Shown here piece by piece: positions 34,414-42,990 of a stretch of 64,000 nt of DNA; position 1 is the stretch's first letter, and every line of letters starts with the position of its first letter. Source of the stretch: Flavobacterium sp. LC2016-13 (GTDB lineage Bacteria > Bacteroidota > Bacteroidia > Flavobacteriales > Flavobacteriaceae); assembly GCF_009707955.1 (NCBI RefSeq), contig NZ_WMDQ01000003.1, positions 434,001 through 498,000 on the forward strand. The letters are read 5' to 3'. The position numbers were made by a program, and so were the translations under genes. Under the pieces are notes generated by a model, which saw only the letters and a program-made list of their open reading frames with translations, was not told the DNA's origin and did no database searches.

Positions 34414-35181
34414 ATGAAAATAAAGGCAATACATTTAACTTTTTTATTATTACTTACTACTTTAACAATATTTGGACAACCCAAAATTATTGGAGAATGG
34501 TACACACCAGTTAGAAATAAATTTTTAAAAATAATTATTAAAAACGATTCTATAATTTTAACAAAGCAGAAATTCGATTTAAGTGAAAAATCAAATTATC
34601 CATACGAAGGATTGTTTAAAATTGAAACAAAATTATTTGATAACAATACTTTTTCATACGTTGTTTCTGAAACAAAATTTGTTGACAAAAGTGATTTGCA
34701 TGGAGATAAATCAGAAGTTACCGGAAAACAAATTTCATATAAGATATTAACTTTTAAATCTGATTCAATAAATAAAAAATTAGCGATGGCAATTTATTCG
34801 CTTGACTCTAATTTTACCAGTAAGGATATAGCGGAACAGTTTTTAAATGAAGTGCAAACTAATTTTATTGGAATTGGTCTCTACGATAATTTAGGTGTAG
34901 AAATGGAGACAAAGAAAAAGAATATAAATTTAATGCAGTTGAATGATGTTAAAAAATATCTTCAAGAGATAATTCTCTTTGATAATGCAAATAGGGATAA
35001 AATTCAAAAAAAATATAAATTAAATTATGTTTACAAGGAATCAATAATTAGAGAAATATTATCAAAAATTGGATATAATTCATTTTATAATGGAAGAGAT
35101 TTAGAAGTAATTTTCGAAAAATATTCAACAGATTCAGAAATCAAAAAACTACTAAATCAGATTTCGAAGTCAAACGAATAA
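34414..35181 (+). CDS. Secreted protein of unknown function in the vgrG region
   Basis: 255 aa with a signal peptide (MKIKAIHLTFLLLLTTLTIFG). The early block IIGEWYTPVRNKFLKIIIKN resembles lipocalin-like secreted proteins only loosely, and no family can be assigned. The protein is rich in Lys, Asn and Ile, with AT-rich codons like the preceding cassettes. A possible -7 box (TACATTTG, 34295-34302) lies upstream without a -33 match. It could be a further immunity-type or accessory envelope protein of the region; only location supports this. Confidence 0.6.
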   Translation: MKIKAIHLTFLLLLTTLTIFGQPKIIGEWYTPVRNKFLKIIIKNDSIILTKQKFDLSEKSNYPYEGLFKIETKLFDNNTFSYVVSETKFVDKSDLHGDKSEVTGKQISYKILTFKSDSINKKLAMAIYSLDSNFTSKDIAEQFLNEVQTNFIGIGLYDNLGVEMETKKKNINLMQLNDVKKYLQEIILFDNANRDKIQKKYKLNYVYKESIIREILSKIGYNSFYNGRDLEVIFEKYSTDSEIKKLLNQISKSNE

Positions 35182-35182
35182 A

Positions 35183-35323
35183 ATGATGATCGCACTCGCT
35201 CTCGTAAGTGCGTCATTCGTTAACAAATTGCTGTTTCTAATCCCGATCTCCGAAGAGTTCATCCGCAAACACTGTACGTATGTTTCCGAATTCACACCTG
35301 CGAGTGGTAAAATCAAATTCTAA
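35183..35323 (+). CDS. Possible 46-aa ORF with atypical base composition
   Basis: The frame opens MMIALALVSASFVNKLLFLI one base after the previous stop and ends SEFTPASGKIKF. It uses C-ending codons (CTC, GTC, ATC, TCC, CGC) that are rare in its neighbours, so this stretch is locally GC-richer. It may be a small secreted or membrane peptide, or a decayed fragment of foreign DNA. No homologue recognised. Confidence 0.3.
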   Translation: MMIALALVSASFVNKLLFLIPISEEFIRKHCTYVSEFTPASGKIKF

Positions 35324-35392
35324 AAAGCTTTCTTAAAAAGAAATAAATATAAAAATCCTTTACAAACTCACTCAAAAAAAGAAAATATAATT

Positions 35393-35665
35393 ATGATAAA
35401 AATCTTTAAATGGCTTCTTTATATTGGGTTAATTTTGCCGTTACTATATTCGATTTTGGATGTAATTTATAAAGTTAATTTGCCTATTATAGAAGTATAT
35501 TACATTGGTAAAACTACACGCAAAATTTTTTCGGTTTTTTTTATTTTATTCATCTTACTGAGTGTTTACATGTTCAAAACACAAAAGAAATTTATTTATA
35601 TATTTTTTACAGTTTATAATTTATTCTTTTTGATCGTAATGAATTATTGCTGGACTTCAATATAA
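35393..35665 (+). CDS. Small integral membrane protein, unknown
   Basis: 90 aa with three predicted membrane helices: residues about 8-24 (LLYIGLILPLLYSILDV), 44-60 (KIFSVFFILFILLSVYMF) and 67-87 (FIYIFFTVYNLFFLIVMN). No motif recognised. It lies between the secreted unknown protein and a VOC-family gene, same strand, 59 bases before the latter. Confidence 0.55.
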   Translation: MIKIFKWLLYIGLILPLLYSILDVIYKVNLPIIEVYYIGKTTRKIFSVFFILFILLSVYMFKTQKKFIYIFFTVYNLFFLIVMNYCWTSI

Positions 35666-35724
35666 ATCGGTTAATCTTTTAAAACAGAAAAACAATAAAT
35701 TAATCATCCTACATCAAAGTAAAA

Positions 35725-36129
35725 ATGAAGCAAATATTTATCAATTTACCTGTTGAAAACATAGAAAATTCTATGAACTTCTATCTTCAATTGGGTTTCA
35801 CAAACAAACCTTTATTTTCAGATGATCATCAAAAATGTATGATTTGGAGCGAAGAAATATCTGTAATGCCTATGTCACATGAAAAATTTGCAGGTTACAG
35901 CAAAAAAGCCATTCCTGATACAAAAACTGTAATGGGTGCATATTATACACTTCATGTTGAAAGCGTTGACAGAATTAACGAAATTATTGATCTTGGCTTA
36001 AAAGCAGGCGGAAAAGAACCAATTGAAATGATTGATGAAGGATTTATGCAATTGAGAAGAATTGAAGATCTTGATGGACATACATGGGATTTTATTTTTA
36101 TGGATCTTAGTAAATTTCAAAAAGAATAG
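35725..36129 (+). CDS. VOC (glyoxalase/bleomycin-resistance) superfamily protein
   Basis: 134-aa single-domain VOC protein: QIFINLPVENIENSMNFYLQ, then LGFTNKPLFSDDH, and a second half ending QLRRIEDLDGHTWDFIFMD, where an H and E act as metal ligands in active members (E/H positions present). This is the flavobacterial group annotated as glyoxalase or lactoylglutathione-lyase-like; the actual reaction is unknown. Cytoplasmic, 24 bases ahead of a membrane-protein gene and probably co-transcribed with it. Confidence 0.83.
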   Translation: MKQIFINLPVENIENSMNFYLQLGFTNKPLFSDDHQKCMIWSEEISVMPMSHEKFAGYSKKAIPDTKTVMGAYYTLHVESVDRINEIIDLGLKAGGKEPIEMIDEGFMQLRRIEDLDGHTWDFIFMDLSKFQKE

Positions 36130-36153
36130 AAACCTAAATACATAAAAAAACTC

Positions 36154-36753
36154 ATGAGCGAAAACATTTTATTACTTCTTCGAATAATAACGGTAGACTT
36201 TTTTACAGCATTTGGTTTGTATTCATTTTTATATCTAGTTGTTTCTATTTTTATAAAGAAACCAATTCTGTACAAAATAGATGAAGAAGCAGTTAAATTT
36301 ATTTCTTTGGCTGGCGTAATTTATTTTGCTGTCTGGATAATTGGAATTTTTGTTTTTTATGCAGAAAGTAATCCCGAAGAAAAAAGCGATTTGATCAACA
36401 GAATGTTTGGAAAATACTGGATTGGAATTTGGTTACAGCCAATTCTATGGTTTGCCGTTACACAATTATTGCGGTTTAAAAAAGTTAGCAAAAATGCTTT
36501 GTTGAGAATAATATTTAGCTTTGTACTTATTGTTTCAATAGAACGATTTATAATATTTATTACTATTTTCCATCGTGATTACTTGCCAAGCTCATGGACA
36601 ATGTATCACGATTTAGATATTTATCCCTCTAATTTTTTTCTTGCATTATTGATTAAAATTATGGTGTTTTTGCTTTTTGTTGGAATATATTATTTGATAA
36701 AAAGTAAATTAATAGTCGTAATCAAAAGTAAAATAGCTGAAAATTCAAAATAA
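36154..36753 (+). CDS. Multi-pass membrane protein, unknown
   Basis: 199 aa with about five hydrophobic helices (residues about 5-30, 46-68, 88-104, 113-135 and 168-186). A loop with acidic residues (SNPEEKSDLINRMFGKYW) lies between helices 2 and 3. No family recognised. It ends ahead of a clear terminator and is likely the second gene of a VOC-membrane protein operon. Confidence 0.6.
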   Translation: MSENILLLLRIITVDFFTAFGLYSFLYLVVSIFIKKPILYKIDEEAVKFISLAGVIYFAVWIIGIFVFYAESNPEEKSDLINRMFGKYWIGIWLQPILWFAVTQLLRFKKVSKNALLRIIFSFVLIVSIERFIIFITIFHRDYLPSSWTMYHDLDIYPSNFFLALLIKIMVFLLFVGIYYLIKSKLIVVIKSKIAENSK

Positions 36754-36765
36754 ATAATCATTAGA

Positions 36766-36794
36766 AAACCTCGATTTTATCAAAATCGAGGTTT
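36766..36794. terminator. Hairpin terminator
   Basis: A perfect 13-bp stem (36766-36778 with 36782-36794, AAACCTCGATTTT), 3-base loop and T-rich tail lie between convergent genes and are usable in both directions. Confidence 0.85.
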
Positions 36795-36819
36795 CTTTTT
36801 TATTATCAATTAAAAAACT

Positions 36820-37053
36820 CTATTCTACATCCAAATAAGGATTTAAAGTTTCGGCTAATTCGTTCAGCCAAAAAAAGCTGTTTCTTAAGTTTGTTACTTC
36901 GTTTTGAAGCATTTCATCTTCGCTCATAATGCCTAAAGTCAGCACATAATTTATGTGTCTAATTGCTTTAGCCATACTTTTGGGATCTATGGTGTCGTTG
37001 AAAAAATGCAGTAGCCTTGTTTCGGCTTCTTTTGAAAGGGTGTTTGTACTCAT
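36820..37053 (-). CDS. Small conserved-looking cytoplasmic protein, unknown
   Basis: 77 aa, largely helical and acidic: MSTNTLSKEAETRLLHFFND, AIRHINYVLTLGI, LRNSFFWLNELAETLNPYLD. No signal, membrane helix or known motif. Convergent with the preceding operon. The 37054-37395 stretch upstream is gene-free; apart from AT-rich DNA and a weak TATATTTA box near 37357, nothing was recognised in it. Confidence 0.55.
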   Translation of the reverse strand: MSTNTLSKEAETRLLHFFNDTIDPKSMAKAIRHINYVLTLGIMSEDEMLQNEVTNLRNSFFWLNELAETLNPYLDVE

Positions 37054-37395
37054 ATCTTACATTTTAGTGATATTAAACCCATGTTCGTAAAGATGTTCGT
37101 CATTAAAAGTAATATTTGTTACTTTCAATACTATCATCATACCACAAGGGCAAATTCTATTTTGTTTTAATGTGAAGATTTAAGAACAGCGAATTTATTA
37201 AAACTATTCAATATTAACAAGCTTTTACTTATGTATAATTGTAATTTTTTAAATCTCATTCCGAATCTGCAGCTATAATTATTACTCTTTTTAAAAATGC
37301 CTTATTTTGACACAATAAAAACTTTTAGTGGCAAAACAATTAAAATTGGCAGTCTTATATTTACGTACTAACCTCAAATTTTAAATATTTTTATT

Positions 37396-37731
37396 ATGCT
37401 AACCACTCAAAAAATCAACGAGTTACTATCTAAAAATTATGCTTCAAATATTACAATTCTAGGCAATTATCTAAGTTGCAAATACACTTCAATTCTCGAC
37501 AATAATAACGGAACTATATTTATTGCATCTGATAATCTTTTATTTTGCTTTAAAGATCAAAACGAAAATCATTGGTTGACCATTCTAAAATCGTTTCACT
37601 TAATTGAAAACGAACATAATTTGGAGTTTGATCATTTTTATGCTCCAAACGACGATATTAAGTATAGTCTAACAACGAAAGAAGAAGTCGTTGCAATGGC
37701 AGTTGATTATTTTGAACAATATACTTTTTGA
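37396..37731 (+). CDS. Unknown protein, paralogue of the gene upstream of vgrG
   Basis: 111 aa, soluble. It matches the first two-thirds of the 28220-28696 protein in order: INELLSKNYASNITILGNYL, TSILDNNNGTIF, LLFCFKDQNENHWLTILK, SLTTKEEVVAMAVDYFEQY. It lacks the C-terminal extension. The two copies lie at either end of the accessory region, so one probably arose by duplication. Function unknown; the shared family is the only link to the T6SS locus. Confidence 0.65.
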   Translation: MLTTQKINELLSKNYASNITILGNYLSCKYTSILDNNNGTIFIASDNLLFCFKDQNENHWLTILKSFHLIENEHNLEFDHFYAPNDDIKYSLTTKEEVVAMAVDYFEQYTF

Positions 37732-37869
37732 ATATGAATTGCAATATAAAGTTATACAGTGCTTTAGTTCTGGTATTTCAGTCTGGATAGAAGTTATTGG
37801 CACTTTCAACACTCAGGTTATATTAAAGTTGCCAACTGAATTAAATAAACTACCTTTATAAGAAACACT

Positions 37870-38295
37870 ATGAACAAAGGCGGACCTATTATTATAATTG
37901 AAGATGATTTAGATGATCAGGATATTTTGAGTGAAGTTTTTAAAGAACTGAATTATAAAAATGAGGTCATCTTTTTTGACGATGGCGAAAAAGCATTAAG
38001 CTATCTAACATCAACAGAAATTGAGCCTTTTATCATTTTCTCTGACATAAATATGCCAAAACTAAGCGGTATAGAACTACGGGAAAAAATTCATCAAAAT
38101 GAAGATTTAAGACTTAAATCAATTCCGTATTTGTTCTTTTCTACAAGTGCAGAACAAAGGCACGTTATAGATGCGTATTCAAAATCTATTCAGGGCTTTT
38201 TCGTGAAACCATCAAGTTATGCCGAAATAAAAGAAACAATTAAAACAATTGTAAGTTATTGGGAAGCATGTGTATCTCCAAACTATGTAAAATAG
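37870..38295 (+). CDS. Single-domain response regulator (Rcp1/CheY-like)
   Basis: 141-aa receiver domain without an output domain: acidic pocket E11-D12-D13, phosphoacceptor D59 (IIFSDINMPKLSG), Ser/Thr in YLFFSTSAEQ and K in GFFVKPSSYAE. The DxxDDQDIL opening is typical of the flavobacterial Rcp-like regulators that receive phosphate from hybrid or phytochrome-type kinases. No kinase gene is adjacent. It ends 16 bases from the convergent cupin gene, with no obvious terminator between. Confidence 0.9.
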   Translation: MNKGGPIIIIEDDLDDQDILSEVFKELNYKNEVIFFDDGEKALSYLTSTEIEPFIIFSDINMPKLSGIELREKIHQNEDLRLKSIPYLFFSTSAEQRHVIDAYSKSIQGFFVKPSSYAEIKETIKTIVSYWEACVSPNYVK

Positions 38296-38310
38296 AATTT
38301 AAAGTTACAA

Positions 38311-38754
38311 TTATTTCAAATCTTTCTTAATCACCAAATACTTCAAAGTAGTATCACCAACATTACTAATTCCGTGTTCAACATTTGACGGGCAATAAAA
38401 ACTGGTATTTGGTCCTGCAACGGCAGTTTTTCCGTCAAGATAAAATTGAGCTGTTCCTTCGAGAATATAGAAAAACTCTTCTTCAACGTGATGATGCGGC
38501 GCATGTGTTGATTTTCCAGGTTCTACAATACTCATTTTGAGCGTATTTTCCTGAGTAAAATCTTTATTGGCAAACCAATATTGATAACCTACTTTGGTTT
38601 TTGTCGCTTTCTCTAACTCAAAGTGATTGACACAATTTTCGATGGTATATTTTTTATCGGTTGCGTTTGTCTCTTTTTTTACTTCTTGAGAAAAAGCAAA
38701 TTGCTGAAAGAATAAAATAGCAATTACAGTTCTTATAAGGGTTGTTGTTTTCAT
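38311..38754 (-). CDS. Exported cupin-domain protein
   Basis: 147 aa from the ATG at 38754, chosen because a signal peptide (TTTLIRTVIAILFFQQFAFS) starts there; an in-frame ATG at 38841 would add 29 residues. Conserved cupin motif 1 is HAPHHHVEEEFFYILEGTAQ and motif 2 is NTSFYCPSNVEHGISNVGD, giving the usual His/Glu metal site. Such small periplasmic cupins may bind a sugar or act as an isomerase or dioxygenase, undetermined here. It is downstream of the gluconate kinase gene on the same strand, about 107 bases away. Confidence 0.8.
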   Translation of the reverse strand: MKTTTLIRTVIAILFFQQFAFSQEVKKETNATDKKYTIENCVNHFELEKATKTKVGYQYWFANKDFTQENTLKMSIVEPGKSTHAPHHHVEEEFFYILEGTAQFYLDGKTAVAGPNTSFYCPSNVEHGISNVGDTTLKYLVIKKDLK

Positions 38755-38861
38755 TTTTTTTATTGTAATGTTACGAAAAAATGGAGGCTGTTGAATATTA
38801 TATTTTAAAAGTGAGCTAAGAAAGTTGTATTTCTTTGACAAACTTAAATCATAATTTGTTT

Positions 38862-40298
38862 TTAAAAATCTTTCAATAAAGGATACACTTTTTTAAACTT
38901 TTTAAAAGAAACGTCATAAACACTTTTGTTTGCTACATTCGGAAAATAGGTTTTTCCGATTTTGTTTTCGCTTATTATCTCTTCGCCCTGAGATTTTAAC
39001 CCTATCAGGACAGCGCCCCAGGAAGATCCTTCGATTGTTTGTGAGGTTTCAACCTGCATCTGAAAAATATCTGCTGTCATTTGTAGCCAAAGTTCACTTT
39101 TCCCAAATCCACCACTGGCCATTACTTTGATTTGTTTTCTTTTTTCAGGATCAGGAAGCAAAATTTTAGTGATTTGAAACAATCCAAATAAAATTCCTTC
39201 TAAAGTTGCGCGTACCAAATGTGCCTGCGTGTGTGTTATGTGCATGCCTAAAAGCGCTCCTTGTGCTGAGGCATCCCAAATAGGCGCTCTTTCTCCAAGT
39301 AAATAAGGTACAAAAAGCAAACCTTCAGAACCCGCAGGAATTTTTTCGGCTTCTTCAAAAAGAACTTCAAAAGACTGATCTGTTTTTAACAAAGCGTCAC
39401 GGAGCCACTGCAAAATGATTGCGCCATTGTTTACAGCTCCTAACGTAAGATATTGGTCATTCATCAAATGGTAACATTGCGTACGCATTTGTTCGTCGAG
39501 ATAAGGTTTATCAATAGGCAATCGTACTGCGCCGCTCGTACCAATTGTTAAGGCAATACAGCCTTTGTTCATGGCGCCTGTTCCGAGATTGGCTAAAGCG
39601 CCATCGCCACCACCAATTACATACAGAAAATCATCTGAAATTCCTTTGCATTGATGCGTGACCTCACAAATTGCTGATAATTGATGCCGTTTTATATTTA
39701 AGAAATCTAAAATTTCTGCATCCCATTGTAACGTATGAATGTTTAATAATCCGGTTCCCGAAGCCATTGAAGTATCTGTATAATATTCATTGGTAAGATG
39801 ATGCCATACATATTCTTTGATACTGATGAATTTAAAAGTTCGGGAAAAAATTTCAGGATCAAATTCTTTGAACCATGCAATTTTGGCCATCGGAGAAAAA
39901 GGATGAATCGGAATTCCTGTTTTTTGATAAAAATTTTTCTCTTTATCAGAATTTTTAATCTTTTCGACAATTACAGCAGCTCTGTTGTCTGCCCATAAAA
40001 TAGCGTCTGTTAATGGTTTCCCGGTTTCATCAATTGCGATAATACTTTGCATAGCCGAACTAAAACTAATAAACTGAGGCTTAATATCTTTTGTGATTTC
40101 GGTAATGCACTCTTTTACGGTTAGCAGAATCTCATGCGGGTTTTGAACACTCCACTCCGGTTTGGGATGATACATTTCATACGCCATAGAAATTTGACGG
40201 ATCACATTTCCCTGCTTGTCAAAACAGACTGCTTTTGTGGCCGTGGTTCCAATGTCAATTCCTATATACAATGATTCCATTTCTTTTATTTGATCCAT
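38862..40298 (-). CDS. gntK: Gluconate kinase, FGGY family
   Basis: 478-aa FGGY carbohydrate kinase: N-terminal phosphate-binding YIGIDIGTTATKAVCFDKQG, catalytic region SFSSAMQSIIAID ... ILWADNRA, and the FGGY signature area MASGGFGKSELWLQMTADIF. Phosphorylates gluconate to 6-phosphogluconate; the GntP permease and 6-phosphogluconate dehydrogenase genes upstream make gluconate the likely substrate. The ATG at 40298 overlaps gntP by 13 bases; an alternative ATG at 40280 (MESLYIG) would avoid the overlap. It belongs to the FGGY type, not the small GntK type of E. coli. Confidence 0.88.
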   Translation of the reverse strand: MDQIKEMESLYIGIDIGTTATKAVCFDKQGNVIRQISMAYEMYHPKPEWSVQNPHEILLTVKECITEITKDIKPQFISFSSAMQSIIAIDETGKPLTDAILWADNRAAVIVEKIKNSDKEKNFYQKTGIPIHPFSPMAKIAWFKEFDPEIFSRTFKFISIKEYVWHHLTNEYYTDTSMASGTGLLNIHTLQWDAEILDFLNIKRHQLSAICEVTHQCKGISDDFLYVIGGGDGALANLGTGAMNKGCIALTIGTSGAVRLPIDKPYLDEQMRTQCYHLMNDQYLTLGAVNNGAIILQWLRDALLKTDQSFEVLFEEAEKIPAGSEGLLFVPYLLGERAPIWDASAQGALLGMHITHTQAHLVRATLEGILFGLFQITKILLPDPEKRKQIKVMASGGFGKSELWLQMTADIFQMQVETSQTIEGSSWGAVLIGLKSQGEEIISENKIGKTYFPNVANKSVYDVSFKKFKKVYPLLKDF

Positions 40299-41605
40299 AA
40301 GTTTAAAACCAATACGCCAATTAATCCCATTACTCCAATAATTGTTTCCATAATTGTCCAGGTTTTAAAAGTATCTGAAACACTTATGCCAAAATATTCT
40401 TTAAACATCCAAAATCCGGTATCGTTTACATGAGAACACATTAAACTTCCGGCACCTATAGAAAGAACCATCAATTCCGGACTTACACCAGAGGCAATTA
40501 CCAGCGGTTGTACAATACCTGCTGCAGTTAATCCGGCAACGGTAGCAGATCCTAATGCAATCCTAATTATTGTAGCAATGAGCCAGCCTAACAATAATGG
40601 AGAAAGCGATGAACTTTCGAAAAACGCACTCAAATCTGTTCCTATTCCGCTATCTATTAATACTTGTTTAAAAGCTCCTCCAGCGCCAATGATTAGAATG
40701 ATCATCGTAGCAGAACTTAAAGCATTACCCGACTTATCCATGATATCCTGCATTTTGCGGCCACGAAAAATTCCTAATGTAAGTAGTGCAAAAAGTATTG
40801 CGATTAACATTGACGTGGTTGGATTTCCGATAAAAAGCAATACTGAACGCAAAGTGTTTGTTTCAGGCAATAGTAATTCACTAAATGTGGCAGCTGCCAT
40901 TAAAAATACCGGAACTAATGCAGTCAGAATACTAATTGCAAAAGAAGGCATTTCGGCTTCTGTGAAAGTTTTACTGTCAAATAATCCTTTTGGAGGAAAT
41001 GCTTTTATTTTTTTTATAAATTCAGGAAAAACAATGCCGGCAACAAAAAGTGCAGGAAGTGCAACCAAAATCCCATAGAGTAACGTTTTACCAATATCTG
41101 CTTTAAAAATCACTGCAATTGCTGTTGGCCCGGGATGCGGAGGCAAAAAACCATGCGTGATAGAAAGTGCTGAAGCCATTGCAATGCCCAAATAAATGAT
41201 GGGTTGTCTGGTACTTTTGGCTACAGCAAAAATCATCGGAATCAAAATGATAAACCCTGCATTATAGAACATCGAAATTCCAACAGAGAAACCGGTAATA
41301 ACCATTGCCCATTTAATATGCCTGATGCCAAATGACCGAATCATGACTGAACTTATACGCTGGGCAGCGCCGCTGTCTGAAAGCAAATTTCCTAATATAA
41401 CTCCAAATGCAATAATCAAAATTAAAGAGCCTAACGTACTTCCTATTCCTTGCTGAATGGAATTAATTAAATCCGGAAAATTCATTTGCTTGGAAATTCC
41501 AACAAAAAAAGCGGCAATAATTAAGGAAATAAACGCATTGAGCTTAACAGCAGAAATAAGAATCAATAATAAAAGAATACCGGCAATCAGAATCAGTAGG
41601 GACAT
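40286..41605 (-). CDS. gntP: GntP-family gluconate permease
   Basis: 439-aa integral membrane protein with about 12-14 helices, matching the GntP/GntT family: a repeated hydrophobic N-terminus, TLGSLILIIAFGVILGNLLS, GFLPPHPGPTAIA (a family hallmark), and the C-terminal NDTGFWMFKEYFGISVSDTF. Proton symport of gluconate into the cytoplasm. It is the middle gene of gnd-gntP-gntK on the minus strand, 71 bases after the dehydrogenase and overlapping the kinase. Confidence 0.93.
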   Translation of the reverse strand: MSLLILIAGILLLLILISAVKLNAFISLIIAAFFVGISKQMNFPDLINSIQQGIGSTLGSLILIIAFGVILGNLLSDSGAAQRISSVMIRSFGIRHIKWAMVITGFSVGISMFYNAGFIILIPMIFAVAKSTRQPIIYLGIAMASALSITHGFLPPHPGPTAIAVIFKADIGKTLLYGILVALPALFVAGIVFPEFIKKIKAFPPKGLFDSKTFTEAEMPSFAISILTALVPVFLMAAATFSELLLPETNTLRSVLLFIGNPTTSMLIAILFALLTLGIFRGRKMQDIMDKSGNALSSATMIILIIGAGGAFKQVLIDSGIGTDLSAFFESSSLSPLLLGWLIATIIRIALGSATVAGLTAAGIVQPLVIASGVSPELMVLSIGAGSLMCSHVNDTGFWMFKEYFGISVSDTFKTWTIMETIIGVMGLIGVLVLNLWIK

Positions 41606-41676
41606 GAAATTTGAATATTAAGGATTAATAAGTATTCCAAACGAACTTTATAAAATCTTCCTGATGAAAGATTTTA

Positions 41677-42576
41677 TTATTCATTTTTTTCTACAGCATG
41701 TCCTCCAAACTCGTTTCGAAGTGCGGCCACCACTTTTCCTGAAAATGTATCTGACATTTGAGAGCGATAACGCATCATTATTGAAAGGGCAATTACGGGA
41801 GTTGGAACACCTAAATCTAAAGCTGTTTCCAATGTCCATTTTCCTTCTCCTGAAGAATGCATAATACCTTTTATACCGTCTAGTTTTGCATCTTTTGAAA
41901 AAGCACTTTCCGTAAGTTCCATTAACCAGCTTCGCACCACAGAACCATGGTTGAATAGTTTTGCAGTTTTTTGAAAATCAATATCAAATTCTGAATGCTC
42001 AAAAACTTCAAAGCCTTCTGCAATAGACTGCATCATACCATATTCGATACCGTTGTGTACCATTTTAGTAAAATGACCACTTCCCGCTTCACCGGTATAT
42101 AAAGATCCGTTTTCAACAGAAATATCCTTAAAAACTTCAGCCACATACTCAAAAACATCAGCATCTCCGCCTATCATGGTACAGGCACCGTTTAAAGCTC
42201 CTGAGGTTCCTCCTGAAGTTCCACAGTCTAAAAAATTAATTCCCTGCTCTTTAAGAAGTGCATATCGACGTTTCGAGTCTTTATAATTAGAGTTTCCTCC
42301 ATCAATAATAATATCGTTTTTTGACAAATAAGGCAGTAAAGAAGTAATTACGGAATCTACTATTTCTCCCGCCGGAACCATTAACCAAATAACTTTTCGT
42401 TCCAGTAATTTTTCGCATAATTCTTTAACAGAAAGAGCGGTTTCAATTCCTTCATTACCAATTTTTGACACAAATTCAGTATTGACGTCCTGTGCCACAA
42501 CCTGATAATTATTTCGTTTTAAATTTAATGCGAGATTAAATCCCATTTTCCCTAATCCGATTATTCCTATTTGCAT
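41677..42576 (-). CDS. 6-phosphogluconate dehydrogenase, decarboxylating (short form)
   Basis: 299-aa enzyme of the short (YqeC/GndA-like) class: Rossmann start IGIIGLGKMGFNLALNLKRN, DGGNSNYKDSKRR, substrate loop LDCGTSGGTSGALNGACTMI and catalytic lysine segment SGHFTKMVHNGIEYGMMQ. Oxidises 6-phosphogluconate to ribulose 5-phosphate and CO2, probably with NAD+ in this class. First gene of the gluconate operon. No operator was recognised in its upstream region (42577-42660). Confidence 0.92.
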   Translation of the reverse strand: MQIGIIGLGKMGFNLALNLKRNNYQVVAQDVNTEFVSKIGNEGIETALSVKELCEKLLERKVIWLMVPAGEIVDSVITSLLPYLSKNDIIIDGGNSNYKDSKRRYALLKEQGINFLDCGTSGGTSGALNGACTMIGGDADVFEYVAEVFKDISVENGSLYTGEAGSGHFTKMVHNGIEYGMMQSIAEGFEVFEHSEFDIDFQKTAKLFNHGSVVRSWLMELTESAFSKDAKLDGIKGIMHSSGEGKWTLETALDLGVPTPVIALSIMMRYRSQMSDTFSGKVVAALRNEFGGHAVEKNE

Positions 42577-42721
42577 TGTTTTTATTTTACAGTTTGCTTC
42601 GTAAAAATATTACTTTCTTTACTTTTAATTTCGTCATTTTGAATTTAATATTTTAAATAATAAAATTTGATTGAAAGCCGCTATAAAAAACATTAGAAAT
42701 GAGTTTTCTTGTCTGCACTAG

Positions 42722-42841
42722 CCAAAACTAAGATGCTTTTATGATGGTGAAGAAGCCTTCAGGTATCTAAAATCTATACCTGGCAGGAAGAAAAAAGGCA
42801 ATAAAAAATTAAAAAACAATCTTTCTATTATAAAAACATAA
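42722..42841 (+). pseudogene. Possible remnant of a response-regulator receiver gene
   Basis: In one frame this stretch reads KLRCFYDGEEAFRYLKSIPG and then a lysine-rich tail up to a stop. FYDGEEAFRYLKS resembles the FFDDGEKALSYLTS segment of the single-domain regulator at 37870. There is no start, no phosphoacceptor region, and an in-frame stop at 42719. The rest of the 42577-42947 gap shows nothing else. Confidence 0.3.
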
Positions 42842-42947
42842 ACCTAATTTCCTTATAAATAAAGGCTTCAGAAGCTTTTATAAGATACCTTATGGTACAA
42901 TAAGAAAATATTATAATAGAATTATAGTATAATTAGAAAAACCGCCA

Positions 42948-42980
42948 TACATTTGCCTAACAGTGTTAAACAATTTAATA
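42948..42980 (+). promoter_or_regulatory. -7 box plus operator-like motif (copy 1) before tetR
   Basis: TACATTTG (42948-42955) matches TAnnTTTG. Two bases later begins a 23-bp motif: palindromic TAACAGTGTTA (42958-42968), then AACAATTTAATA. Three more copies lie between this tetR gene and the efflux operon it probably controls. Confidence 0.65.
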
Positions 42981-42990
42981 CTCATTAAAA

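Noticed and set aside
37054-37395. RNA gene or riboswitch in the gap upstream of the 37396 gene
   Set aside because: No extended pairing or recognisable conserved core was found; it is AT-rich DNA only.
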